NCBI RefSeq assembly: GCF_022919175.1
Contig: NZ_CP095043.1
Span: 2,852,001 to 2,916,000, forward strand
Direction of reading: 5' to 3'
DNA: 64,000 bases
Source: Leucobacter rhizosphaerae
GTDB lineage: Bacteria > Actinomycetota > Actinomycetes > Actinomycetales > Microbacteriaceae
Positions 27,140-34,733 of the stretch are shown piece after piece. Position numbers and translations under genes: made by a program. Position 1 is the stretch's first letter, and every line of letters begins with the position of its first letter. The notes below the pieces were generated by a model that had not been told where the DNA came from, did no database searches, and was given only the letters and a program-made list of their open reading frames with translations.

Positions 27140-27236
27140 TAAACTGGGCCGCGCCGGGCCGCAGTAACCCCGGGCTCCAATTTTTGCCGCTTCGAGCGGT
27201 CTTCCGCCGAGAGGCGTTTCTGCGGCTCGGTTTTTT
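27140..27236 (+). ncRNA. Candidate structured small RNA with own promoter and intrinsic terminator
   Basis: A TAAACT -10 box (27140-27145) predicts a start near 27152. CCGGGCCGCAG (27154-27164) pairs with CTGCGGCTCGG (27220-27230) over 11 bp with one G-U, directly followed by six T (27231-27236). Inside are CCGCT-TCG-AGCGG (27187-27199) and CGCC-GAGA-GGCG (27205-27216), the latter with a GNRA loop. The result is a three-helix RNA of about 85 nt. It may instead only be a terminator of the upstream gene. Confidence 0.5.
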
Positions 27237-27258
27237 CGTACCCGCCGAGCCCGGCCCC

Positions 27259-28038
27259 CTACCCGAAGCGGCCGGAGACGTAGTCCTCGGTCGCCTGCAC
27301 GCTGGGCGTCGAGAAGATCGTGCTGGTGTCGTCGTACTCGATGAGCTTGCCCGGCTTGCCGGTGCCCGCGATGTTGAAGAACGCGGTGCGATCCGAGACG
27401 CGCGAGGCCTGCTGCATGTTGTGGGTCACGATCACGATCGTGTACTGCTTCTTGAGCTCGTCGATCAGATCCTCGATCGCGAGCGTCGAGATCGGGTCGA
27501 GGGCCGAGCAGGGCTCGTCCATCAGCAGGACCTCGGGGGAGACCGCGATCGCACGCGCGATGCAGAGACGCTGCTGCTGACCGCCCGAGAGGCCGGAGCC
27601 CGGCTTGTCGAGGCGATCCTTGACCTCGTTCCACAGGTTCGCGCCCACGAGCGAGCTCTCGACGAGGGCGTCGGCATCGGAGCGCGCCATCTTGCGGTTG
27701 TTGAGACGAACGCCCGCCAGCACGTTCTCGCGGATCGACATCGTGGGGAACGGGTTCGGGCGCTGGAAGACCATGCCCACCTGGCGGCGCACGAGGACGG
27801 GATCGACGCCCGCCGCGTACAGGTTCTCCCCGTCGAGCAGTACCTCGCCCTCGACGCGAGCGCCCGGGATCGCCTCGTGCATGCGGTTCAGTGTGCGGAG
27901 GAACGTGGACTTGCCGCAGCCCGACGGTCCGATGAACGCGGTGACGCTGCGGGGCTCGATATTGATCGAGACGTCTTCGACAGCGAGGAACTTGGAGTAG
28001 TAGACGTTGAGGTCCGAGACTTCGATGCGCTTCGACAT
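27259..28038 (-). CDS. pstB: Phosphate ABC transporter ATPase PstB
   Basis: Cytoplasmic ATPase of the high-affinity phosphate importer (259 aa). Walker A is GPSGCGKST near residue 34, the signature is [14 protein letters not shown], Walker B is [12 protein letters not shown] and the switch histidine is in [10 protein letters not shown]. The PstB-specific features [19 protein letters not shown] and [20 protein letters not shown] are present. It is the last gene of pstS-C-A-B and lies 46 nt after pstA. Confidence 0.97.
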   Translation of the reverse strand: MSKRIEVSDLNVYYSKFLAVEDVSINIEPRSVTAFIGPSGCGKSTFLRTLNRMHEAIPGARVEGEVLLDGENLYAAGVDPVLVRRQVGMVFQRPNPFPTMSIRENVLAGVRLNNRKMARSDADALVESSLVGANLWNEVKDRLDKPGSGLSGGQQQRLCIARAIAVSPEVLLMDEPCSALDPISTLAIEDLIDELKKQYTIVIVTHNMQQASRVSDRTAFFNIAGTGKPGKLIEYDDTSTIFSTPSVQATEDYVSGRFG

Positions 28039-28084
28039 GGTGTGGGTGCTTTCGTTCGGGTTCGGCAGTCGTGGGGGCGTCCGG

Positions 28085-29164
28085 TCAGCGACCGGTTTTA
28101 GGTGCGAACCAGCGGGCGATGAGGCGCGCGATCAGGTTCAGTGCCATCACGATGAGGATCAGGAGGAGGGCGGCGGCCCAGGCGCGCTCGAGGAACGCGA
28201 ACGCCGGGTTGCCCTGGTTCGCGAACTGCGTGTACACGTAGACCGGCAGCGACTGCATGCGGTCGTTGAAGAGGTCGTAGTTCATCGAGGCGGTGAAGCC
28301 GGCCGTGATGAGCAGCGGTGCGGTCTCGCCGATGACGCGGGCGATGGCGAGCATGATGCCGGTCGTGATACCCGCGATCGAGGTCGGGAGCACCACCTTG
28401 AGGATCGTGCGCCACTTCGGCACGCCGAGGGCGTACGCCGCCTCGCGGAGCTCGTTCGGAACGAGCCGCAGCATCTCCTCGCTCGACCGCACGACTACGG
28501 GGATCATGAGCACGGAGAGCGCGACGGCGCCGATGATGCCCATGCGGACCCCGGGCCCGAGGAAGAGCGCGAAGAGCGCGTAGGCGAAGAGACCCGCGAC
28601 GATCGACGGGATGCCGGTCATCACGTCGACGAGGAACGTGATGATGCGGGCGAGACGGCCGCGGCCGTACTCCACGAGGTAGATCGAGGTCATGAGCCCG
28701 AGCGGCACCGAGATGATCGTCGCGGCGAGCGTGATGAGCAGCGTACCGATCATCGCGTGCAGCGCGCCGCCGCCCTCGCCGGTGATGTTGCGCATCGAGG
28801 AGTTGAAGAACTCCGCGTCGAAGCGCGCGAGTCCGTTGCCGACGACGGTGATGCCCACCGAGACGAGCGGCACCATTGCGAGCAGGAAGGCGCCGGTCAC
28901 GAGTCCGGTGATGAAGCGGTCCATCGCCTGGCGACGGCCCTCGACGGTGGCGGAGAGCACGGTGATCACCGCGAGGTAGACGAGGAGGCCGACGATCGTG
29001 GCCCCGACGACGGAGTACTCGGTGCCCGAGGCGGCGGCGAGCAGCGCGAAGAGCGCGTACGCGGCGACGAGGCTGGCGGCCAGGGTGATCCAGGGAGTGC
29101 TGCGGGAGAGGCGGTTGCCCGCGAGCGTGGAGCCCGCGGCGGCGGTGCGAACGGTGATGGCCAT
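28085..29164 (-). CDS. pstA: Phosphate ABC transporter permease PstA
   Basis: Membrane channel subunit of 359 residues. The N-terminal ~60 residues with two extra hydrophobic segments exceed the E. coli length. The permease core contains [52 protein letters not shown], which holds the EAA loop that docks PstB. Its ATG overlaps the pstC stop by one base (TAATG), so synthesis is coupled. Confidence 0.96.
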   Translation of the reverse strand: MAITVRTAAAGSTLAGNRLSRSTPWITLAASLVAAYALFALLAAASGTEYSVVGATIVGLLVYLAVITVLSATVEGRRQAMDRFITGLVTGAFLLAMVPLVSVGITVVGNGLARFDAEFFNSSMRNITGEGGGALHAMIGTLLITLAATIISVPLGLMTSIYLVEYGRGRLARIITFLVDVMTGIPSIVAGLFAYALFALFLGPGVRMGIIGAVALSVLMIPVVVRSSEEMLRLVPNELREAAYALGVPKWRTILKVVLPTSIAGITTGIMLAIARVIGETAPLLITAGFTASMNYDLFNDRMQSLPVYVYTQFANQGNPAFAFLERAWAAALLLILIVMALNLIARLIARWFAPKTGR

Positions 29165-30096
29165 TAGTTAGCTCCACTGAATTCGGCGCGACGGCTCACG
29201 ATCCAACGGGCAAGCGCGTTGACCAGGAAGGTGACGATGAAGAGGATGAGGCCGGTCGCGATCAGGACGTTGACGTTCTCCCCGTAGGCCTCGGGGAAGG
29301 ACAGGGCGATGTTCGCGGCGATCGTCGAGGGGTTCTCGGAGGTGAGCAGTCGGATGCTCACGATGCCGGTGGCCGAGAGGACCATCGCCACCGCCATCGT
29401 CTCGCCGAGCGCTCGCCCGAGGCCGAGCATCGCGGCGGAGACGATCCCGGAGCGACCGAAGGGCAGCACGGCCATCCGGATCATCTCCCAGCGGGTGGCG
29501 CCGAGTGCGAGGGCGGCCTCCTCGTGGAGCGCGGGGGCCTGCAGGAAGACCTCGCGGCAGATCGCCGTCATGATCGGAAGGATCATGACGGCGAGCACGA
29601 GTGCGGCGGTGAGGATCGTGCGGCCGGTGCCGGTCACGGTGCCGCTGAAGAACGGGATCCAGCCGAGATTCTGGTTCAGCCACTCGTAGATGGGCTGCGC
29701 GGCCGGGGACAGGACCCCGATACCCCAGAGGCCGAAAACGACGCTCGGCACCGCGGCGAGCAGGTCGACGATGTAGCCGAGCACCTGCGCGAGCTTGCGG
29801 GGCGCGTAGTGCGAGATGAAGAGGGCGATCCCGATGGCGATGGGGAGAGAGATCACGAGCGCCAGGATCGCGGCCCAGACCGTTCCGAAGACCAGCGGAC
29901 CGACGTAGGACCAGAAGTTCGTGGTCAGGAGGCTCGCGGACTCGCCCGTGGCGAGGAACGCCGGCAGGCTCTGCGCGATGAGGAAGATCGCGACGGCCGC
30001 GAGGGTGACGAGGATCATGCTTCCGGCAAACACCGCTGAGCGGGAGAAGACACGATCTCCGAGGCTGAGCACCGGCTGAGCTGCGGGGGAGGTCAC
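29164..30096 (-). CDS. pstC: Phosphate ABC transporter permease PstC
   Basis: Membrane channel subunit of 310 residues that forms a heterodimer with PstA. It has GTVWAAILALVISLPIAIGIALFISHYAPRKL, LLAAVPSVVFGLWGIGVL and the EAA loop region EVFLQAPALHEEAALALGATRWEMIRMAVLP. GTG 30096 (MTSPAAQP) was preferred to a longer frame because GAAGGA lies ~10 nt upstream and the extension would run into the intergenic hairpin. Confidence 0.95.
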   Translation of the reverse strand: MTSPAAQPVLSLGDRVFSRSAVFAGSMILVTLAAVAIFLIAQSLPAFLATGESASLLTTNFWSYVGPLVFGTVWAAILALVISLPIAIGIALFISHYAPRKLAQVLGYIVDLLAAVPSVVFGLWGIGVLSPAAQPIYEWLNQNLGWIPFFSGTVTGTGRTILTAALVLAVMILPIMTAICREVFLQAPALHEEAALALGATRWEMIRMAVLPFGRSGIVSAAMLGLGRALGETMAVAMVLSATGIVSIRLLTSENPSTIAANIALSFPEAYGENVNVLIATGLILFIVTFLVNALARWIVSRRAEFSGAN

Positions 30097-30138
30097 TGGA
30101 TGTGTGTCCTTCGGGGGTGTGAGGTGGGTGAGGGCGCA

Positions 30139-30199
30139 CGTCACCGGTTGTGCGGCTCGGGAACCGGGGGCGGGTTCCAGAGTCGCACAACCGGTGACG
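30139..30199 (-). promoter_or_regulatory. Long hairpin between pstS and pstC (attenuator or mRNA-stability element)
   Basis: A 20-bp stem (CGTCACCGGTTGTGCGGCTC, one G-U pair) continues after a one-base bulge into GGAACC/GGTTCC. There is no T-run. Hairpins at this place in binding-protein operons typically protect the upstream mRNA or reduce read-through, giving more PstS than channel subunits. That role is inferred from position. Confidence 0.75.
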
Positions 30200-30204
30200 A
30201 GGGG

Positions 30205-31308
30205 CTAGCTGATCGCGTCGATCGCGGGCTGGATCTTGCTGCGGAGCGAGTCCGAGATCGGGGCGCTGCCCGCGGACTCAGCCGCGAGGTCCTGGCCCTC
30301 GGCGCTCACGATGTAATTAAAGTAGGCCTTCGCGAGCTCGGCGTTCGCGGCATCCTCGTAGGCCTCGCAGCCGATGAGGTAGCTCACGAGCACGATCGGG
30401 TAGACACCCGCCTCGGTGGTGCTGCGGTCGATCGTGACGGCGAGGTCGTGCTCGCCACGGCCTTCCTCGAGCGGCGACGCGTCGACGATCGCGGCTGCGG
30501 CCTCGGGAGAGTACGCGACGTACTCCTCGCCCACCTTGATCTCGACGGTCGAGAGGTCGCCGGCGCGCGAGGCGTCGGCGTAGCCGATGGTGCCCACGCC
30601 GTTGGCGACGGCCTCGACGACACCCGAGGTGCCCTGGGCGGCCTCGCCGCCGAACTCGGTCGGCCACTCCTCGATGGCGCCCGGGGTCCACTCGGCGGGA
30701 GCGGCGGCGGTGAGGTAATCGGTGAAGTTCTCGGTGGTGCCCGACTTGTCGGAGCGGTGCACGGCGACGATGTTCTGCGCGGGCAGGGTGACGCCCTCGT
30801 TCTGAGCGGCGATGGCCGCATCGTCCCAGCTCGTGATCTCGCCGGAGAAGATCTTCGCGACAGTCGGCGCATCGAGCTTGAGCGAGTCGACACCCTCGAC
30901 GTTGAAGATCAGGGCGATCGGGGAGATGTAGGCGGGGAACTCGACGATCCCGCTGTCAGCGGCACACGCGTCGAACGGGCCGGCCTCGATCTCCTCGAGC
31001 TTGAACGCGCGGTCGGATCCGGCGAAGGCGCTCGCGCCCTGCTGGAAGGTCTCGCGACCCGCACCGGAACCGGTGGGGTCGTAGTTCACCGTGACGTCCG
31101 GGTTGGCGGTCTGGAAGCCGGCGACCCAGGCTTCCTGAGCGGAGCCCTGCGACGAAGCGCCGGCGCCGATGAGGTTGCCGGAGAGGCTCGAGGCCGCGGC
31201 TCCACCCTCGGTGGATCCCGAAGCTGACTCGTTCGCGGCGCAGGAGGTGAGCGTGAGCGCGGCGATTCCGCCGATAGCTGCGACCTTGGTCAGTGCTGAG
31301 AGCTTCAC
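30205..31308 (-). CDS. pstS: Phosphate-binding lipoprotein PstS
   Basis: Periplasm-equivalent, membrane-anchored phosphate receptor (367 aa). The lipoprotein signal ends LTLTSC with Cys23 as lipidation site, followed by a Ser/Gly/Ala linker. The phosphate-binding domain has LIGAGASSQGSAQEAWV, VTVNYDPTGSGAGRETF, FAGSDRAF, NIVAVHRSDKSGTTENF and GTIGYADASRAGD, all contacts seen in PstS proteins. The GTG start has no convincing ribosome-binding site but overlaps the stop of an upstream 19-codon leaderless ORF (GTGA). A PHO box lies upstream of its promoter. Confidence 0.97.
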   Translation of the reverse strand: MKLSALTKVAAIGGIAALTLTSCAANESASGSTEGGAAASSLSGNLIGAGASSQGSAQEAWVAGFQTANPDVTVNYDPTGSGAGRETFQQGASAFAGSDRAFKLEEIEAGPFDACAADSGIVEFPAYISPIALIFNVEGVDSLKLDAPTVAKIFSGEITSWDDAAIAAQNEGVTLPAQNIVAVHRSDKSGTTENFTDYLTAAAPAEWTPGAIEEWPTEFGGEAAQGTSGVVEAVANGVGTIGYADASRAGDLSTVEIKVGEEYVAYSPEAAAAIVDASPLEEGRGEHDLAVTIDRSTTEAGVYPIVLVSYLIGCEAYEDAANAELAKAYFNYIVSAEGQDLAAESAGSAPISDSLRSKIQPAIDAIS

Positions 31309-31364
31309 GTGAAATTCGATCCAATCTGAAAACGGATGATGGTCCGTGGCATGCGGAACGCCAC
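31305..31364 (-). CDS. Leaderless 19-codon uORF translationally coupled to pstS
   Basis: GTG at 31364-31362 lies 7 nt after a TAGCGT -10 box (complement of 31372-31377), the spacing of leaderless genes here. The frame reads VAFRMPRTIIRFQIGSNFT and stops at TGA 31307-31305, which overlaps the pstS GTG by three bases. Ribosomes ending here could restart on pstS, which lacks its own ribosome-binding site. The peptide itself may be irrelevant. The existence of the frame is direct; translation is inferred. Confidence 0.45.
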   Translation of the reverse strand: MAFRMPRTIIRFQIGSNFT

Positions 31365-31409
31365 ATCACCTACGCTAGGCACGCTTCATGACCCGCGGTC
31401 TGCCAGCGG

Positions 31410-31426
31410 GTGAACAACGAGTGAAC
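31410..31426. promoter_or_regulatory. PHO box between pstS and the CapA gene
   Basis: GTGAAC at 31410 and 31421 (GTTCAC direct repeats on the pstS strand) are spaced 11 bp apart, the pattern bound by PhoP/RegX3-type regulators in actinobacteria. It lies about 46-62 bp upstream of the predicted pstS start point and about 37-53 bp upstream of that of the CapA gene, so one site could serve both. The binding regulator is not in this window. Confidence 0.7.
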
Positions 31427-31462
31427 GAGCGTCGCCGAATGCGCTCCCTGTACCATGGCCGG

Positions 31463-32698
31463 GTGGCGAACATGACGAAGTACGTGGCTGGAACCGTGAC
31501 CGCGCTGGTGCTCTGCGGGCTCGTGGCGTGTGCGCCCGAACCCGTCGAGGAGGCTCCCGCCGAGACGACCGCGCCCGAGGTGGTCACCGAGACCCCCGAG
31601 CCCGAACCGCAGCCGCAGCCGGGTGCCGGCCCCGCCTGCCCCACCGACCACTGCGTCAGTGTGGTCATGACCGGCGACCTGCTGTTCCACGAGGGGCTGT
31701 GGAGCCAGTCCGCGATCCCGACCAATGAGCTCGGGCAGAACTTCGACTTCGTGCCGCTGCTCGAAGGGCAGAAGCCGTACCTCGATCGGTCGGACCTCGC
31801 GATCTGCCAGATGGAGACCCCGCTCGCCCCGGTGGGCGGGCCATACGCCGGTTACCCCGCGTTCAGCACCCCGCCGGAGCTCGCGGCCGCCGTGAAGGCG
31901 GTCGGCTACGACGTCTGCACCACGGCCTCGAACCACACGGTGGATCAGGGGACCGAGGGACTGCTGCGCACGCTCGACGGTCTCGATGCGGCGGGGATCG
32001 CGCACACCGGCTCGTACCGTGCCGAGGGCGAGCAGGACATCCCGCTCATCGTCGAAGCGAACGGCGCGAAGGTGGCGATCATGACGGCGACGTTCTCGCT
32101 CAACGGTCTGTACGCCGAGTACCCCTGGCAGGTCGACTACCGCGATGAGGAGCCGCGAGTCGATCCCGAGCGCATGATCGCCAAAGCCCAGAAGGCGCGC
32201 GAGATGGGGGCGGACCTCGTGATCGGCGTCCAGCACATCGGCGAGGAGTACTGGTCCGAGCCGACGCCCGGGCAGCGGGATCTCGCGCTGCAGCTCCACA
32301 ACAGTGGCGCCTTCGACTTCGTGTACCAGCACCACGCGCATGCCGTGCAGCCGCTCGAGAACGTGAACGGGAAGTGGGTGCTCTACGGCACCGGCAACAC
32401 GATCAGCGAGTCGGCGCCTCCCGCGCAGCAGGTGAACAACGAGTTCCTCATGACGCGGGTGCAGTTCGCGAAGCAGCCGGACGGCACCTGGACGACCAAC
32501 GACGTGTCGTGGAACGCCGCGACGAACACGCAGAACGGCGCCTACAAGTGGTGCTCGGTGATGCCGGATCAGCCCCAGGGCGTCTGCCAGTCGCCCGAGT
32601 TCGACGCCGGGGTGCTCGATCGCACCCGCGCAACCGTGAATGCGATGGGGGCAGCCGAGGCGGGCGCTCGTGAGTGGCTCCTTTCCGAGGAGCCGTAA
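31463..32698 (+). CDS. CapA-like lipoprotein (poly-gamma-glutamate metallophosphatase family)
   Basis: Exported lipoprotein of 411 residues. The signal ends CGLVAC with Cys23 lipidated, followed by a Pro/Glu/Thr linker. The CapA domain shows VVMTGDLLFHEG, SDLAICQMETPLAP, VCTTASNHTVDQGTEGLLRTLDGLDAAGIAHTGS, VIGVQHIGEEY and YQHHAHAVQPLE, with metal-binding Asp/His/Asn of a calcineurin-like phosphatase. A phosphate-starvation role is suggested by the shared PHO box. TACCAT ends 6 nt before GTG 31463 (leaderless); ATG 31472 is the alternative start. Confidence 0.88.
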   Translation: MANMTKYVAGTVTALVLCGLVACAPEPVEEAPAETTAPEVVTETPEPEPQPQPGAGPACPTDHCVSVVMTGDLLFHEGLWSQSAIPTNELGQNFDFVPLLEGQKPYLDRSDLAICQMETPLAPVGGPYAGYPAFSTPPELAAAVKAVGYDVCTTASNHTVDQGTEGLLRTLDGLDAAGIAHTGSYRAEGEQDIPLIVEANGAKVAIMTATFSLNGLYAEYPWQVDYRDEEPRVDPERMIAKAQKAREMGADLVIGVQHIGEEYWSEPTPGQRDLALQLHNSGAFDFVYQHHAHAVQPLENVNGKWVLYGTGNTISESAPPAQQVNNEFLMTRVQFAKQPDGTWTTNDVSWNAATNTQNGAYKWCSVMPDQPQGVCQSPEFDAGVLDRTRATVNAMGAAEAGAREWLLSEEP

Positions 32699-32709
32699 GC
32701 CTGTACCCC

Positions 32710-32757
32710 CGTGACCACGTGACCACGTGACGACGTGACCACGTGACCACGTGACTT
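32710..32757. repeat. Tandem 8-bp repeat (CGTGACCA, six copies)
   Basis: Six near-perfect copies create a series of overlapping CACGTG palindromes 12 bp after the CapA stop codon. Copy 3 has one substitution and copy 6 ends in TT. Confidence 0.85.
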
Positions 32758-32758
32758 G

Positions 32759-32822
32759 CCATCGTCTCGCCGACCCGCCATGGTGTCGGCGCTGACACGG
32801 TAGCAGCTCGGCGAGACGGTGG
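32759..32822. repeat. Long intergenic inverted repeat between convergent genes
   Basis: Arms of 15 bp (CCATCGTCTCGCCGA, one G-T pair) enclose an inner GTGTC/GACAC stem (32783-32798). It lies between the CapA gene and the convergent lipid-kinase gene, directly after the 8-bp repeat. A two-way terminator is likely. Confidence 0.7.
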
Positions 32823-32872
32823 CATCTCGGCGGTGGTCAGGGATCGCGACTGGCGCCGCCCGAGCGCAAGCG

Positions 32873-33778
32873 CTACGCGAGGAGCCGCAGCGCGCCGGCC
32901 TCGAGCCGCACCTCGAACGGCCCGGTCCCGACCCGCTCACCATCGGCGTAGGCGACCTCGTCACCGGCCTCGATCCGGACGACGGCTGTGCGGACGATCG
33001 CGACCTCGGGAAGCCGCTCGTGCCGCCCCCGCACGAGGTGCCCCAGCACGCTGAAGACCCGCAGCCGCGAGCACTCGTCGACGAGCACGAGGTCGAACCG
33101 GCCGTCGTCGACCTCAGCGCGCGGCGCGATCGGGATGCCGCCCCCGAGCGTGCGGATGTTCATGGTGGTCGCGAGCAACCCGCGGAACGGTCGATGCGCG
33201 CCCGGCCACGACACGGTGAAGTGTCGCGGCTGCAGCCGCAGCAGTTCGGTGACGAGCGCGATCTGGTAGCGCAGCGGCCCGAGGGGGAGGCGGATCGCGT
33301 TCGCCCGCCGATTGATCGCCGCGTCGAAGCCCACGGACAGCCCACCCGCGAACCAGCGCTCACCGCCCGGGGTCTCGACGACCCCGAGATCCACCTCGCG
33401 CGGCCGCACCTCGGCGGCGAGGATCCGCGCGACCGCGCGATCCGGATCCCGCGACAACCGGAACTGCCGGGCGAAGTCGTTGCCGCTCCCGGCCGGAACG
33501 ATCCCGATCGGCAGCTCCCGCGCCGCATCCACCTGCAGTACCGTGCCGACCAGCCCGTCGCCGCCGACCAGGATCAGCGCGCGCAGCCCAGCCGCGACGG
33601 CCGACCGCACCGCCTCCTGGCACTCCGCCGCGCTCGCCGCCGCGATCACCACCGACGGGACGCCGAGCGCGTCGAGCGCGCGTCGGACCCGCTGCGCCAC
33701 GCGTCGACCCCTGCCGAGCGCCGAGGCGGGATTGACCACCAGGCCGATCGGCAGCTGTGGCGCCGGAGCCGCTGACAT
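32873..33778 (-). CDS. Diacylglycerol-kinase-family lipid kinase
   Basis: Lipid kinase of 301 residues (DagK/YegS fold). VVNPASALGRGR is the nucleotide-binding start, LILVGGDGLVGTVLQ contains the GGDG active-site motif and IVPAGSGNDFAR the GTGND-like motif. The C-terminal beta domain has MNIRTLGGGIPIAPRAEVDDGRFDLVLV. It phosphorylates diacylglycerol or a related lipid. It starts one base after the stop of the NUDIX gene, so it is the fifth gene of the glnR-like operon. Confidence 0.92.
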   Translation of the reverse strand: MSAAPAPQLPIGLVVNPASALGRGRRVAQRVRRALDALGVPSVVIAAASAAECQEAVRSAVAAGLRALILVGGDGLVGTVLQVDAARELPIGIVPAGSGNDFARQFRLSRDPDRAVARILAAEVRPREVDLGVVETPGGERWFAGGLSVGFDAAINRRANAIRLPLGPLRYQIALVTELLRLQPRHFTVSWPGAHRPFRGLLATTMNIRTLGGGIPIAPRAEVDDGRFDLVLVDECSRLRVFSVLGHLVRGRHERLPEVAIVRTAVVRIEAGDEVAYADGERVGTGPFEVRLEAGALRLLA

Positions 33779-33779
33779 G

Positions 33780-34733
33780 TCAGTGCTTCAGGGGATAGGT
33801 CTCGACGCCGAGGATCCCGGCGCCGGGTCGTGTGCGCGAGAGGTGGAAGACGGAGAAGCCGCCAGGCGGGAGCGCCGCAGCCTTGTCGACGTATCCGCCC
33901 GGCAGGCTGCCGGTGGCGAGGATCAGCTCGCGCACGAGATCGGGCAGCACCGGTCGGTGGCTGCACAGCACCGCGTTGCGGCCGCGGGACACGGCCTTGC
34001 CGACGAGCGCGCGCAGATCCGTCAAGTCCCCCTCGTCCCAGTGGTCCTGGCTGAGCGCCTCCTTGGGGCGCACCCGCTTGCCGAGCGAGCTCGCGAGCGG
34101 CGCGACGGTCTCGAGGCAGCGCGTGGCCGTCGACGACAGGATCCGGCGCGGTCCGAAGGCGGCCAGGATCGGGGCGAGCGTCGCGGCCTGGGCGAGCCCG
34201 GTCGCTGCGAGCGGCCGCAGGTGATCCGTCGGATACGCTTCGCCGCGAGGCTCCGCCTTCGCGTGGCGCAGCAGCGTCACCGAGAACGTCTCCAAGAGAT
34301 CGTGCTCGGCGAGCCGGAGGAAGACGTCGTAGAGCTCCCGGTCGGCGCGGTAGCTCAGGCGGCGCCGGGCCGCTTCCACCGGCACCCACTCGAGCGCCTG
34401 CACCTCGCCGTTCGGGGTGAAGGTCGAGGCGAGCGCCGCCTCGGCGGAGACCTCGGCCGCCCAGTACTGCACGGTCTTCGTGTTGCCGCCCGCGAGGTCG
34501 TAGTGGATGGTCCCGAGGTGCGAGCCGAGGGCGACGGAGAGCCCCGTCTCCTCCCGCGTCTCCCGGACGGCCGCCTCGGGCATGCTCTCGCCGGGATCGA
34601 GCTTGCCCTTCGGGAAGGAGACGTCCTTCTGCTTCGTGCGGTGGATCAGCAGCACCATGACGCGGCTGCCCCCGCCGGGCTTCGGCACGCGGCGCCAGCA
34701 GACCGTGCCCGCCGCGAGAATGTCGCGGCTCAC
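33780..34733 (-). CDS. NUDIX hydrolase fused to histidine phosphatase (MutT1-like)
   Basis: Two-domain enzyme of 317 residues. Residues ~1-135 form a NUDIX domain with the box GKLDPGESMPEAAVRETREETGL. Residues ~150-300 form a phosphoglycerate-mutase-like domain with LLRHAKAEPRGE (catalytic RHA) and LCSHRPVLPDL. This matches mycobacterial MutT1, which degrades 8-oxo-dGTP and diadenosine polyphosphates. The GTG start overlaps the ppk stop (GTGA), and its place behind polyphosphate kinase suggests a role in phosphate-rich nucleotide turnover. Confidence 0.92.
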   Translation of the reverse strand: MSRDILAAGTVCWRRVPKPGGGSRVMVLLIHRTKQKDVSFPKGKLDPGESMPEAAVRETREETGLSVALGSHLGTIHYDLAGGNTKTVQYWAAEVSAEAALASTFTPNGEVQALEWVPVEAARRRLSYRADRELYDVFLRLAEHDLLETFSVTLLRHAKAEPRGEAYPTDHLRPLAATGLAQAATLAPILAAFGPRRILSSTATRCLETVAPLASSLGKRVRPKEALSQDHWDEGDLTDLRALVGKAVSRGRNAVLCSHRPVLPDLVRELILATGSLPGGYVDKAAALPPGGFSVFHLSRTRPGAGILGVETYPLKH

